A DNA stretch of 64,000 nucleotides from Streptomyces sp. NBRC 110028 (GCF_001417735.1 NZ_BBUZ01000030.1:1-64000); one strand, 5' to 3'; shown: positions 9,092-17,791, numbered from the stretch's first letter. Program-made: numbers and translations. Notes: generated from the sequence alone by a model not told the origin.

Positions 9092-9460
9092 TCACTCCGT
9101 GGAGCGCGAGAGCGCCTCCCGCACCGCCTCCTCGGTCCGTCCCACCACCGCGGAACCGTCGTCGGCGGTGATGATCGGCCGCTGGATCAGCTTGGGGTGT
9201 TCGGCGAGCGCCGTGATCCAGCGGTCGCGCGCGCTCTCGTCGCGCGGCCAGTCCTTCAGCCCCAGCTCCTTCGCCGCGGCCTCCTGCGTCCGGGTGATGT
9301 CCCACGGTTCGAGTCCGAGCCGGGCCAGTACGCCACGGATCTCGTCCGGGCTGGGGACGTCCTCCAGGTAGCGGCGGACGGTGTACCCGGCGCCTTCCGC
9401 GTCGAGCAGACTGAGCGCGCTGCGGCACTTCGAGCACGCCGGATTGATCCAGATCTCCAT
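9092..9460 (-). CDS. ArsC/Spx-family thioredoxin-fold protein (arsenate reductase-like)
   Basis: 122 residues. The N-terminus MEIWINPACSKCRSAL carries the ArsC-fold active-site Cys9 in a CxxC with Cys12. The rest follows the family pattern (YTVRRYLEDVPSPDEI, then LIQRPIITADDGSAVVGR, the usual RPI segment). It may reduce arsenate or act as a small redox enzyme; no ars genes adjoin, so arsenic resistance is not supported by context. ATG 9460 is the first in-frame start that keeps the motif at the N-terminus; the ribosome site is weak. Confidence 0.82.
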   Translation of the reverse strand: MEIWINPACSKCRSALSLLDAEGAGYTVRRYLEDVPSPDEIRGVLARLGLEPWDITRTQEAAAKELGLKDWPRDESARDRWITALAEHPKLIQRPIITADDGSAVVGRTEEAVREALSRSTE

Positions 9461-9551
9461 GGTGCAACCGTACCGCGAGACACCTCCCGCCACGCCCGTT
9501 GGATCCCGGTCATCTGGCGTCTGACCAGGCTGCTTTGTCAGTACCCCGCCG

Positions 9552-9557
9552 TAGAAT
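9552..9557 (+). promoter_or_regulatory. Possible -10 element
   Basis: TAGAAT precedes the 92-residue gene by about 46 bases. A TTGTCA at 9535-9540 is only 11 bases upstream, too close for a normal -35, so only the -10 is proposed. Confidence 0.3.
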
Positions 9558-9603
9558 AGAGGCAGTGAAAGAGAGCGAGACCGACTGTCCCAGGAGGATG
9601 CCG

Positions 9604-9882
9604 ATGGCCGCTGCCACAACCCCTCTTCCGGACCTGCCGAGCTTTACGACCCTGCCCAAGAAGCGCATGCCCGCCGGGCGTCCGCGTGAGTGGTACGAGA
9701 CCCACAACCGCCGGCTGAAGGCCATGCGCCTGGCCATCGCCCTGCTCAACTCCGGTGTGTACCGCCCCGAGCAGGCGCGCAACCGCAAGATACGGGCCAC
9801 CGCGGTCCGGATCGGGGTGCACCCGCCGTCCAACACCACGTGCCGCATGGTGCGCTCGCTCCTCCAGGAAAGCGACCGCTGA
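9604..9882 (+). CDS. Small basic protein of unknown function
   Basis: 92 residues, Arg/Lys-rich, with no signal or membrane segment. The central part (WYETHNRRLKAMRLAIALLNSG, written here only in part, then PEQARNRKIRATAVRIGV) is predicted mostly helical and could bind nucleic acid, but I do not recognise a family. AGGAGG at 9592-9597 abuts ATG 9598 and is 6 bases from ATG 9604, so 9604 is taken as the start. The gene has its own ribosome site and ends at a strong terminator, which supports its being real. Confidence 0.75.
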   Translation: MAAATTPLPDLPSFTTLPKKRMPAGRPREWYETHNRRLKAMRLAIALLNSGVYRPEQARNRKIRATAVRIGVHPPSNTTCRMVRSLLQESDR

Positions 9883-9889
9883 CCCATCA

Positions 9890-9932
9890 GGGCCCCCGCC
9901 GCGCCCTCTTCACCGGGGCGCGGCGGGGGCCC
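9890..9932. terminator. Bidirectional hairpin terminator
   Basis: Perfect 16-bp stem (9890-9905 with 9917-9932), loop of 11, between the small basic protein gene and the convergent dehydrogenase gene. Confidence 0.85.
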
Positions 9933-9938
9933 GCCCCA

Positions 9939-11016
9939 TCACTCCGATTCCCGTCTCACCCCGCCATCTTCAGGCGCTCGACCTTCGGCAGCAGGCACGC
10001 ATAGGCGGCGGCGCCGGGCAGCAGCGGGGAGAGGACGCCCGCGATGGCCGCCGCCGATGACGCCGTTGACCACATTGCGCGGGGCCTCGCCCGTCAGCAC
10101 CCGGTCCACGCTCGCGACGAGCCGCGCCCGGATGGCGTGGTACGCCTCGACCGTCACCCCGGCCGTGTGCGGGGTGAGCAGCACTTCGGACCGGCCGCGC
10201 AGCGGGGAGTCGGCGGGCAGCGGCTCCTCGGCGAACACATCGAGCGCGGCGCCCGCCAGCTGCCCCGAGTCCAGGGCCCCGGCCAGCGCGTCCTCGTCCA
10301 GCACGCCGCCGCGTCCGGCGTTGAGGACATACGAGCCCCGGGGCATCCGGGACAGCAGGTCCTCCCCGACGACACCACGGGTGGCCTCGTTCAGCGGCAT
10401 GTGCAGCGTCAGCACATTCGAGCGCGAGGCCAGCTCGTCCAGGCTCACATACGTACGGTCCGGCTCGGAGGGCACCGGGTCGTGCACCAGGACGTCGCTG
10501 CCGAACCCGTCGAGGCGGCGCGCGACGGCGCGGCCGATGCTGCCGAACCCGGCGATGCCCACCGTGAGCGCGGACAGATCGCGTCCCCGCAGCCCCTCGG
10601 GCCCCCAGCCACCGTTTTCGATCTTCGCGTGACCCGCCGCGTAGCGGCGCAGGAGGGAGAGCAGGGCGCCCACGGTCCAGTCGGCCACGGCGTCGGTGTT
10701 GAAGCCGGGAAGGTTCGCGACCGGTATCGAGCGCTCGGCGGCGGCGAGGTGGTCGACACCGTCGAAGCCGACGGCCACCGACTGTACGAGGCGGCAGCGC
10801 TCCATCCCGTCGAGCAGCTCCGCGGAGATCCTGCGCTCCTTCTCCAGCGGGGCGAGCACGATGGTGGCATCGGCGAGCGCGTCCCGGTGGTCGTGCGGGG
10901 CCTCGTCCGATCCGATCTCGGTGATGCGCAGATCGGGGTGGCCGGGCAGCAGCCGGCGCAGCTCGTCGGCGCCGAGATCGATTCAGGTGGTACAGGGCCA
11001 CGAGATGTTCGGACAT
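9939..11016 (-). pseudogene. D-isomer-specific 2-hydroxyacid dehydrogenase, apparently disrupted at its 5' end
   Basis: The long intact part (GTG 10859 to 9939) holds the NAD-binding fold GIAGFGSIGRAVA and the catalytic Arg, Glu and His (NAGRGGVLD, DVFAEEPLP, LLTPHTAG). The expected first 40-50 residues are not in frame. Translation upstream gives a plausible domain start (LGADELRRLLPGHPDLRI) that runs into TGA at about 10983 with no start codon. A likely original start, MSEHLVALYHLN at 11016, is in another frame and would join after a one-base change near 10980. The C-terminus beyond NVVNGVIGG also degenerates into Arg-rich sequence. Either this is a recent pseudogene or the sequence has errors. 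A shortened active protein from GTG 10859 is possible but would lack part of the substrate domain. Confidence 0.65.
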
Positions 11017-11073
11017 CACATGCGGCTCATGGAGTGATGTGGTGGGGCCCTGGGGAGCGGCATGAGTTTTCGC

Positions 11074-11126
11074 CACGGTTACGATCTCTGTCAACGGTTA
11101 ACCGAAAACGGATAACGGTTTTCCGA
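11074..11126. promoter_or_regulatory. Repeated operator-like motif upstream of the DapA-type gene
   Basis: Two 13-base copies, AACGGTTAACCGA (11093-11105) and AACGGTTTTCCGA (11114-11126), lie exactly 21 bases apart, two helical turns, and a partial third copy CACGGTTACGA starts at 11074. The first contains the perfect palindrome CGGTTAACCG. This looks like a regulator binding site controlling the aldolase and perhaps the divergent dehydrogenase. Confidence 0.6.
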
Positions 11127-11142
11127 GTGAGGAGTCAGGCCC

Positions 11143-12030
11143 ATGGACCGTCAGCGCACCGTCGTCACCGCGCTCACCACGCCGTTCACCCCGAGTGGCG
11201 ATCTCGACCTGGACGCGGCACGCGACCAGTACGGCTTCGCCGCCCGCACCACCGGACAACTGCTCGTGGCCGGAACCACCGGAGAGTTCCCCGCGCTGAG
11301 CGAGGGCGAGCGGCTGCTGCTGGTCGAGACCGCGCTGCAGGAGGCGGGTGCCGACGGCGTGATCGCGCACATCGGCGCCGCCGACGCGCACACCGCCGTC
11401 CGGCTCGTCCGGGCCGCCGTGGCTGCCGGTGTCCGCCGCGTCGCCGCGCTCACTCCGTACTACCTGCCCGCGAGCGCGGACGAACTCGAGACCTACTTCA
11501 GCCGGATCCGGCTCGCCGCCCCCGATGTCCAGCTGTACGCGTACCTCTTCCCCGAGCGCAGCGGTCTGACGGTCGGGCCCGTGGAATTCGGCAAGCTGGC
11601 CGCCTCCTGCAGGCTGGCCGGGGTCAAGCTGAGCGGCACCCCCTCGACCGAAGTGGCCGCCTACCGTGCCGAACTCCCGGAGGAGTTCGAGGTCTACTCC
11701 GGCAACGACCAGCGGCTCGCCGACGTACTGGCCGCCGGTGGCGCCGGGGTGGTCTCCGGCTGCTCGGCCGCCTTCCCCGAACCCTTCCTCGACCTGGCCG
11801 CGGCGTTGCGCGACGACACCACCGACCCGGCCCGGCTCGCCGCCCTCCAGGACCGGGTGGACCGTACCGTCGGTCTCCTCGGCCCCAGCATCGGCCGGAT
11901 CAAGCACGCCCAGAGGTCCCGCGGACTGCCCGCCGGAGCCTCCCGGATGACCGTGGGCGACCCGGACCCGGCGACCGCCGCCGACATCGAGGCGCTGGCC
12001 GGCGAGGTGTCCGGCGGCCCGGCCGCCTGA
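11143..12030 (+). CDS. DapA-family class I aldolase / dihydrodipicolinate synthase-like protein
   Basis: 295 residues, the usual length for DapA-family TIM barrels. Diagnostic segments are VAGTTGEFPALSEGER (the GTTGE phosphate/carboxylate loop), YAYLFPERSG with the conserved Tyr, and GVKLSG with the Schiff-base Lys. Family members condense or cleave pyruvate-containing substrates (lysine synthesis, sialic or sugar-acid breakdown). The position next to a 2-hydroxyacid dehydrogenase and behind a repeated operator favours a regulated catabolic role over housekeeping lysine synthesis; that is inference. GAGGAG lies 8 bases before ATG 11143. Confidence 0.88.
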   Translation: MDRQRTVVTALTTPFTPSGDLDLDAARDQYGFAARTTGQLLVAGTTGEFPALSEGERLLLVETALQEAGADGVIAHIGAADAHTAVRLVRAAVAAGVRRVAALTPYYLPASADELETYFSRIRLAAPDVQLYAYLFPERSGLTVGPVEFGKLAASCRLAGVKLSGTPSTEVAAYRAELPEEFEVYSGNDQRLADVLAAGGAGVVSGCSAAFPEPFLDLAAALRDDTTDPARLAALQDRVDRTVGLLGPSIGRIKHAQRSRGLPAGASRMTVGDPDPATAADIEALAGEVSGGPAA

Positions 12031-12051
12031 CCCGGCCCGCCCCTCGAGCGA

Positions 12052-15000
12052 TCAGCCCGCGGGCAGCGACTGCTCCGCCCAGATGCACTTGCCCGTCGGG
12101 GTGAAGCGGGTGCCCCACCGGTGGGAGAGCGCGGACACCAGCTGAAGGCCGCGCCCGCCTTCGTCGGTGTACGAGGCCCGGCGGATCCGCGGCATGGTGG
12201 GGCTGGCGTCCGACACCTCGCAGATCAGGCTGCGGCTGCGCAGCAGGCGCAGCCTGACCGGGCCCTTGGCATGCCGGACCACATTGCCGACCAGCTCGCT
12301 GACCAGCAGCTCGGTGGTCACGGCCAGCTCGTCCAGCTGCCAGGCGCCGAGCTGGTCCCGGACGTGGTGGCGGGCTTCCCCGGCGGCGATCGGCGCATCG
12401 GGCAGCCGCCACGACGCGATGCTGTCCGCGGTCATCGAATGCGTACGGGCCACCAGCAGCGCCGCGTCGTCCTGGGTGCGCGACTGCTCGGGCAGCAGGG
12501 CGGCGACGAGCGTGTCGCACAGCCGGTCGAGATGGCCGAGGACACGGTCCCCGCCCCCGTCCACCAGCGAACCGCCACCGGTGGCGCTCGGCCGCGGAAG
12601 CAGGTCCGGTGTCGTGGCCAGCGCGTCGGCCAGGGTGCGGGAGAGATACGCCATGCCGCGGTCGATGTCCCGGGTCGCGGACTCGATCAGCCCATCCGTG
12701 CACAGCACCAGGATGCTGTCCTCCGGCAGCTGCACCTCGATGGTCTCGAACGGCGGGGTCGCGGCGCCGAGCGGCGGGTCGGGGGAGAAACCGGGGGAGT
12801 GCACCGTGCCATCGGGGTGGATGATGGCCGGCGGCGGATGACCCGCGCACGCGAAGGCACACACGCTGGTGGTCGGATCGTAGATGGCGTACAGACACGT
12901 GGCGTAGAAGTCGTCGCCGAGCGCGCCCACGAGGTCGTTGAGATGCGTCAGCAGCTCATCGGGAGGCAGCTCCAGATCGGCGAGTGTGTGCACGGCGGTG
13001 CGCAGCCGCCCCATGGTGGCCGCCTCCGACAGCCCGTGGCCCATGACGTCGCCGATGACCAGCGCGACCCGCTCCCCGGACAGCGGGATCAGGTCGTACC
13101 AGTCGCCGCCCACCTCCATGCCCTCCCCGGCCGGCAGATAGCGCGCGGCGGCCGTGACGGCGGGCAGCGCGGGCAGGGTACGGGGAAGCAGCCCGCGCTG
13201 CAGCTCCTGGGCACGGGTGTGCTCGGCGTCGTACAGCCGGGCCCGCTCCAGCGCCTGGGCGACCAGCCCGCTGATCGCGATCAGCAGGGTGCGCTCCTCC
13301 TCGCTGAAGTGGCGCGGCCGGTCGAAGGAGACGACGCAGTAACCGGCCCGGTGGTCCGAGGCCACCAGGGGCAGGAAGGCCCACGCCTTCTTCCCGCTCA
13401 GGGACAGATAGCCGCCCACGTCGGGGAAGCGCTTGGCGTAGTCCTCGGGCGAGGAGATGAACAGCGGGCTGCGGGAGCCGAGGACCTCGGCGACGGGCGA
13501 GCGGAGCGGGGCTGCCGGCACCGGAATGTTGTCGAGGAAGCCGAGGAAGGTGTCCGAGTAGCCGGTGGAACCCACCACCCGCAGTCGCTTGTCCTCGATG
13601 AGCTGGCAGATCAGCCCGGTCGCCCCGAACGGTGGCAGCACCCGGTCGGCCACCGCCTTCACCACGTCCCGCGTGGTCAGCGCCTCGGCGAAGGCACTGG
13701 TCAGCTCCGCGATCCGGGTGGCGCGCTCGGCGGCGGCGTGTGCGGCGGCCGAGCGCTCGGCGTCCAGCGCCCGGCGGTCGGTGACATCCGTGATGTGCAC
13801 CGTCATCCCGTCGGGCACCGGGACCAGCCGGATGTGGTACCAGCGGTTGCTGCTCGGCCAGCGGGCGTGGAAGTCGATGGGAGCCCGCGCTGCCGCCGCC
13901 CGCCTGAACCGCGGCTCCACGCCGATCGCCCGCGCCCGCGGAAGCTCCCACAGCACCTGGCCCCGCAGTTCCCCGGACGCCCCGAGGAAACGCTCGGCCT
14001 CGACATTGCCGAACGTGATCCGCCCGTCCTCGTCGACCACCAGGAACCCGTCGCCCATGTACCGCAGGGCACGGCTGAAGGCGTCCCGGGAACGGCGGGT
14101 CTCGGTGATGTCCCACAGCGTGCCGACCACCCGGGTCGGGAGACCGTCCGTCAGCGACGTCACGGTCCCGCGCGCCTGCACCCAGCGGTACGTCCCGTCG
14201 GGCTTCCGCACCCGGTATTCGACGCTGTACTCGCTGCGGCCGCGCAGCGACTCGGCGGTGGAGACCGTCTGCACCCAGGGCATGTCCTCGGGGTGGATGG
14301 CGCTCAGCCACGTGTTGACCTGGCCGTCGAAGGTGCCGGGCTCGAACCCCAGCAGCGTCTGCGCCTGATCGTCGCAGGTCAGGGTGGCGCCGCGGAGGTC
14401 CCATTCCCAGGCGCCGATCCGGGCCGTACGCAGCGCCCCCTGCAGCCAGGGAGTGGACCGCTCCTCCCGCGCCCGGCGTTCCTCCTGCCGCCGCGCCCGG
14501 CCGGTGTCCTGGGCCCCCTCCGCCAGCAGCCGCAGCCGCCGGGCCAGCCAGCCGGTGACGGTCCGGGCCAGGGCGCGCTGGGCCGCGTCCCCCACCCGCG
14601 GCGTGGAGGTCAGCACCGACAGCACCGCGAGCGGCGCCCCGGCGGTCATCGGCACCGGGACGGCCGCCATGCAGATACCCGGCGGGATGCTCCGGGCGAG
14701 GGAATCGCGGCCTGCCGGGTCGGCGGCCCAGACGGCGGTGCCGTCGTGGAAGGCGGCCATCGGAGCGGCCGTTTCGCCCCACTCCAGGGTCTGCCACGGT
14801 CCGAGAAGCGAACCGCTGAGACCACAGGTCGCCACCAGCCGCAGCCCCAGACCGTCCGGCCTGCGCAGATGCGCCATGCCGCCCAGGCCCTGAAGCCCGG
14901 CCACCAGATGGTCGAGGGCCAGCCGCAGCAACTCCGCGTAGTCCAGCCCCTCGCTCGCGGTTTCGAGCAGACTCAGCCGTGCCCGCTCCGCCTCCCAGAC

Positions 15001-15060
15001 GGGGGCATGCTCCTGTGCCGGGGCGTAATCCTGTGCCGGGTGCCGATCGTTTACACCCAC
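12052..15060 (-). CDS. Multi-sensor SpoIIE-type phosphatase with PAS, GAF and anti-sigma kinase-like domains
   Basis: 1002 residues, soluble. In order: an N-terminal GAF-like region (about 25-175), a PAS/PAC domain (about 215-320, with GAWEWDLRGATLTCDDQAQ), a second PAS (about 325-430), a GAF domain (about 440-600), a PP2C SpoIIE phosphatase (about 615-835, GGDWYDLIPL and GDVMGHGLSEAA carrying metal-binding Asp), and a C-terminal RsbW-like HATPase (about 870-1000, ELVGNVVRHA N-box and DEGGRGL G-box). Streptomycetes have many such proteins. They are thought to switch sigma-factor partners by dephosphorylating an anti-anti-sigma factor, with the kinase-like domain acting as the opposing arm. 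GTG 15060 has an AGGTGAT ribosome site. Confidence 0.92.
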   Translation of the reverse strand: MGVNDRHPAQDYAPAQEHAPVWEAERARLSLLETASEGLDYAELLRLALDHLVAGLQGLGGMAHLRRPDGLGLRLVATCGLSGSLLGPWQTLEWGETAAPMAAFHDGTAVWAADPAGRDSLARSIPPGICMAAVPVPMTAGAPLAVLSVLTSTPRVGDAAQRALARTVTGWLARRLRLLAEGAQDTGRARRQEERRAREERSTPWLQGALRTARIGAWEWDLRGATLTCDDQAQTLLGFEPGTFDGQVNTWLSAIHPEDMPWVQTVSTAESLRGRSEYSVEYRVRKPDGTYRWVQARGTVTSLTDGLPTRVVGTLWDITETRRSRDAFSRALRYMGDGFLVVDEDGRITFGNVEAERFLGASGELRGQVLWELPRARAIGVEPRFRRAAAARAPIDFHARWPSSNRWYHIRLVPVPDGMTVHITDVTDRRALDAERSAAAHAAAERATRIAELTSAFAEALTTRDVVKAVADRVLPPFGATGLICQLIEDKRLRVVGSTGYSDTFLGFLDNIPVPAAPLRSPVAEVLGSRSPLFISSPEDYAKRFPDVGGYLSLSGKKAWAFLPLVASDHRAGYCVVSFDRPRHFSEEERTLLIAISGLVAQALERARLYDAEHTRAQELQRGLLPRTLPALPAVTAAARYLPAGEGMEVGGDWYDLIPLSGERVALVIGDVMGHGLSEAATMGRLRTAVHTLADLELPPDELLTHLNDLVGALGDDFYATCLYAIYDPTTSVCAFACAGHPPPAIIHPDGTVHSPGFSPDPPLGAATPPFETIEVQLPEDSILVLCTDGLIESATRDIDRGMAYLSRTLADALATTPDLLPRPSATGGGSLVDGGGDRVLGHLDRLCDTLVAALLPEQSRTQDDAALLVARTHSMTADSIASWRLPDAPIAAGEARHHVRDQLGAWQLDELAVTTELLVSELVGNVVRHAKGPVRLRLLRSRSLICEVSDASPTMPRIRRASYTDEGGRGLQLVSALSHRWGTRFTPTGKCIWAEQSLPAG

Positions 15061-15340
15061 GCGATCACCTGCGCTCTGCGAGGCCCGGACAAACCGGCCC
15101 GGCCCTCGAGGTCAGTCTCTCTATAAGGTTATATCCGCATTTTCAGGCGTTTCACCCTCAATGGGGCATCCCGTCGCCCGGCCCCTGCCCCGGCGGCCGG
15201 TGGGCCGCGGCCCGCCCTTCCCCCGCCGAGTCCCGGCCTCGCCACCTTGTCGGTCCTGCGGATACAGGCCGTACCCCCGCCACCCGGCAGAACGCGGACA
15301 TGGGAGCACCGGCATCACACACGGCATGAGGAACATCGGC
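15061..15340. other. Divergent intergenic region with an A/T-rich island
   Basis: No credible ORF. An A/T-rich stretch at about 15120-15150 (reading TATAAC and TATAGA on the minus strand) is the likely promoter area of the SpoIIE-type gene; I cannot pair it with a clear -35. Confidence 0.35.
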
Positions 15341-15709
15341 ATGACCAACTTCCAGCACGCACTCCGCCGTCCCCGAGGCCGCCGCCTGGCGGTGGTGGGC
15401 ATCGTCGCCACGGGCGGACTGCTGCTCGCCGCCTGCGGCGGGAACGACGACATGAAGGGCATGGATCACGGGAGCAAGGACTCCTCCGCCTCCGCGAAGG
15501 CCACCGCCACTCCGGCGTCGGGTGACTTCAACGACGCGGACGTCTCCTTCGCGCAGATGATGATCGACCACCACAAGGGCGCGATCACCATGGCCGAGGA
15601 CGAGCAGAAGAGCGGGCGTAACGCCAAGGCCAAGAAGCTCGCCGGGGACGACATCAAGAACCAGTCCGCCGAGGCGACCACCCTGCGGAAGATCCTCGAC
15701 CGGCTCTGA
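15341..15709 (+). CDS. DUF305 lipoprotein
   Basis: 122 residues. The signal peptide ends in the lipobox LLAACG, so the mature protein should be lipid-anchored outside the membrane from Cys33 or so. After a His/Met-containing linker (DDMKGMDHG) comes the DUF305 core FAQMMIDHHKGAITMA, a ferritin-like helical hairpin motif. The His/Met content fits metal (copper) handling, which is known for some relatives, but no copper genes adjoin. ATG 15341 is preferred to ATG 15326 because AGGAA lies 7 bases upstream of it. Confidence 0.85.
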   Translation: MTNFQHALRRPRGRRLAVVGIVATGGLLLAACGGNDDMKGMDHGSKDSSASAKATATPASGDFNDADVSFAQMMIDHHKGAITMAEDEQKSGRNAKAKKLAGDDIKNQSAEATTLRKILDRL

Positions 15710-15743
15710 TCGGCTCGACCGGCTGTCGATCGGGGCGGCCGCC

Positions 15744-15775
15744 GCGCCCGGGGGGCTACATCACCCCCGGGGCGC
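15744..15775. terminator. Hairpin terminator overlapping the M56 stop codon
   Basis: 12-bp stem with one mismatch (15744-15755 with 15764-15775) and an 8-base loop holding the TAG of the M56 gene. It lies between convergent genes and could serve both. Confidence 0.6.
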
Positions 15776-16667
15776 AGCCGATCACCACCGGCAGCAGCGG
15801 CAGGGTCGCGGCGGCAGTGGCGACCGCGAGCCGGAGGGCGGGATGCGGGCGGTGGCACGGGCCCAGCATGCGGCGCAGCCGTACGAGGGCGCCGGGGCCA
15901 CCGGCCGCGAACGCCCCGCGGGGGGTGCGGCCCGCCGCCATCTCGTACAACGCCGTGGCGAGTGTCTCGCGCGGGTGACGGCGCAACGCGCGGTCGTCCG
16001 CCGCCATCTCCAGCAGCATCGCCGTCTGCTCCCGGGCGGCCCGCGCCAGCGGCAGCCACCGGAAGGCCCTGGCGAACGCCTCGGCGGCGGCCAGCGCCAG
16101 ATGGTGGCGGCCCGCGATGTGGGCGCGCTCGTGGTCCAGTACGGCGTCGAGCTGGGCACCGGACAGCGCGCGCAGCGCGCCCGTGCTGACGACCACGCGC
16201 GGACAGCGGCCCGGCAGGCAGTACACGGCGGGCAGCTCGTGGTCCAGGACGGTGGCGCGCAGCCGTGCCGAGCGCCGTCCGACCACGTCCAGCACGCCCA
16301 TGTGGCGGGAGCGGGCCCGCCGCGCCCGCAGCACCTCGTGGCCGAAGCGGACGAGGGTGAGCAGCGCCACCAGGAGCGGCAGCACGGCGGCCGGGACGTC
16401 GAAGGGGGCGGGCAGCGGAACGCGGGCGTGCCAGGTCAGCCCGCAGAAGTGGAGGAAGCCGGACATCCCCGCGCCGAGGTGTCCGGTCGGGACGGCCAGG
16501 TGGTAAGCGGCCAGCGCCAGCGCGACGGTGAACGACGCGCTCAGTCCCTGCCAGGCGGCCACGGCGAGTGTGGGGGAGCGGTGCGGCCAGGCGCTGCGCA
16601 GCAGGGCCCGTGGGGCCAGGGTGCCGACCGCGGCCCCGTAGCAGGCCAGGGCGAGCGCCGGAATCAC
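15756..16667 (-). CDS. M56-family membrane metalloprotease (BlaR1/MecR1-like, no sensor domain)
   Basis: 303 residues with about four membrane segments (near 1-22, 36-58, 88-112 and at the C-terminus). The zinc motif is LDHERAHIAGRHH (HExxH), in the cytoplasm-facing loop, followed by an EMAADD segment supplying the third ligand. It has no penicillin-binding sensor domain, so it is the short actinobacterial type. Known BlaR1-like proteins trigger cleavage of the partner BlaI repressor. GTG 16667 overlaps the blaI stop by four bases, indicating translational coupling. Confidence 0.9.
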   Translation of the reverse strand: MIPALALACYGAAVGTLAPRALLRSAWPHRSPTLAVAAWQGLSASFTVALALAAYHLAVPTGHLGAGMSGFLHFCGLTWHARVPLPAPFDVPAAVLPLLVALLTLVRFGHEVLRARRARSRHMGVLDVVGRRSARLRATVLDHELPAVYCLPGRCPRVVVSTGALRALSGAQLDAVLDHERAHIAGRHHLALAAAEAFARAFRWLPLARAAREQTAMLLEMAADDRALRRHPRETLATALYEMAAGRTPRGAFAAGGPGALVRLRRMLGPCHRPHPALRLAVATAAATLPLLPVVIGCAPGVM

Positions 16668-17032
16668 TCCTGGTTCCGCCGCCCGGCCGCCCGCAGCGCC
16701 TTGCGCAGGGCGCTGACCTCCTCGGGGCCCATCTGCTCGACGAAATGGGCGAGGGCCGCGGGGCGGTCCTGGCTGGTGCCCAGCGCGTCCTCCATCAGCG
16801 CGGCGGAGTACTCCTCACGGCTGCGCACCGGCGAGTACAGCCAGGCCCGGCCCTCTTTGCCGCGCTGCAGCCAGCCCTTGTTGTAGAGGATGGTGGCCAC
16901 GGTCATCACCGTGGTGTAGGCGACCGGCCGCTGTGTGTTGATGTCGTCGACGATCTCCCGCACCGTCGCCGGACGCCGCCATGTCCACAGGCGATCCATG
17001 ATCTCCGCCTCGAGATCCCCCAGCCGCCGCAT
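16664..17032 (-). CDS. BlaI/MecI/CopY-family repressor
   Basis: 122 residues. The winged-helix domain (about 1-75: MRRLGDLEAEIMDRLW, then VREIVDDINTQRPVAYTTVMTV in part, then YNKGWLQRGKEGRAW) is the BlaI DNA-binding pattern, followed by a dimerisation tail. ATG 17032 has AAGGAAG 6 bases upstream. It forms an operon with the M56 protease gene and probably represses its own promoter through the inverted repeat at 17062-17079. Confidence 0.92.
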   Translation of the reverse strand: MRRLGDLEAEIMDRLWTWRRPATVREIVDDINTQRPVAYTTVMTVATILYNKGWLQRGKEGRAWLYSPVRSREEYSAALMEDALGTSQDRPAALAHFVEQMGPEEVSALRKALRAAGRRNQE

Positions 17033-17061
17033 GGACGCTTCCTTCCGCCGTCAGACGCTTA

Positions 17062-17088
17062 CCTCCGTTAGTACGGAGGCCCATAGTA
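17062..17088 (-). promoter_or_regulatory. Probable blaI operator and -10 element
   Basis: A perfect inverted repeat CCTCCGT-TAGT-ACGGAGG (17062-17079) sits 30 bases before blaI. On the minus strand TACTAT (17088-17083) just upstream can serve as a -10, so the repeat would overlap the transcription start. This suits autorepression. No clear -35 is visible. Confidence 0.55.
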
Positions 17089-17260
17089 GAGAGCCGCCCT
17101 CGCGGGAGGGGCACCGGGGGAATGCCGGGCGGCCCGGGAAGATCGCCGGGCACCCGGAGCGCCGGGCGCTCCGTCCCTGGCCAAAGCCTCAACTGGCCAT
17201 GCGCACGATAGGATTGACCGGACGCGTATTCAACACCGGTGAGGCGAAAGGGAAGTCTGG

Positions 17261-17791
17261 ATGAGTGGTCTGAACAAGGGGCTCGGGAAAATCGAGGTGG
17301 CGCTCAAGTGGGACCCCAGCGCCAGTGGTGAACCGGCCAATGATCTCGACATCGTCGCCGGCACCTACCGTGCGTCCGATCCGTACGGTGAACCCGCGTA
17401 CCTGGTGCATTTCGACAGCCGGTCGCCCGACGGCACCATCTACCTCAACCGGGACAGCCGCACGGGCCAGGGGCTGGGCACCGACGAGGCGATGACGCTG
17501 GAGTTCGAGCGGCTGTCGGAGGAGTACTCCCGCGTCGTGGTGGGGGTGGCCATCCAGCAGAGCGCCGGGCGGAAGACCTTCGGCGATGTCCGGAATGTCA
17601 GCGTCCGGATTGTCGAGGGATATACGGAGCTGCTGGAATCCGATTTCACCGGCGTCTCCGGGGCCACAGCGGCCACGGTCGCGGAGTTCGCCCGGGACGA
17701 ATCGGGGGAATGGGGAATCCGCGGTGGCATCCGCGGATTCACCGTCGACCCGGAAACCTTTACGAGTGTGATGGGCAAGGACTATTCCTGA
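17261..17791 (+). CDS. TerD-family protein
   Basis: 176 residues. The TerD fold is shown by LGKIEVALKWDPSA, the calcium-binding-type NDLDIVAG and the later GVAIQQSAGRKTFGDV. TerD proteins are cytoplasmic and linked to tellurite resistance and general stress, often as multiple copies in Streptomyces; the molecular job is unclear. The first acidic loop reads NDLDI rather than the usual DLDAS, so calcium binding may differ. GGAAG precedes ATG 17261 by about 6 bases. It appears monocistronic. Confidence 0.88.
   Translation: MSGLNKGLGKIEVALKWDPSASGEPANDLDIVAGTYRASDPYGEPAYLVHFDSRSPDGTIYLNRDSRTGQGLGTDEAMTLEFERLSEEYSRVVVGVAIQQSAGRKTFGDVRNVSVRIVEGYTELLESDFTGVSGATAATVAEFARDESGEWGIRGGIRGFTVDPETFTSVMGKDYS

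Noticed and set aside
9956..10080. Short minus-strand frame reading AGVLSPLLPGAAAYACLLPK
   Set aside because: It looks protein-like but has no ribosome site and overlaps the dehydrogenase 3' end; kept only as a note on that gene's damage.
12121..15126. 1001-codon plus-strand open frame opposite the SpoIIE-type gene
   Set aside because: Antisense shadow caused by GC-rich codon bias; the minus frame holds PAS, GAF, PP2C and HATPase motifs.
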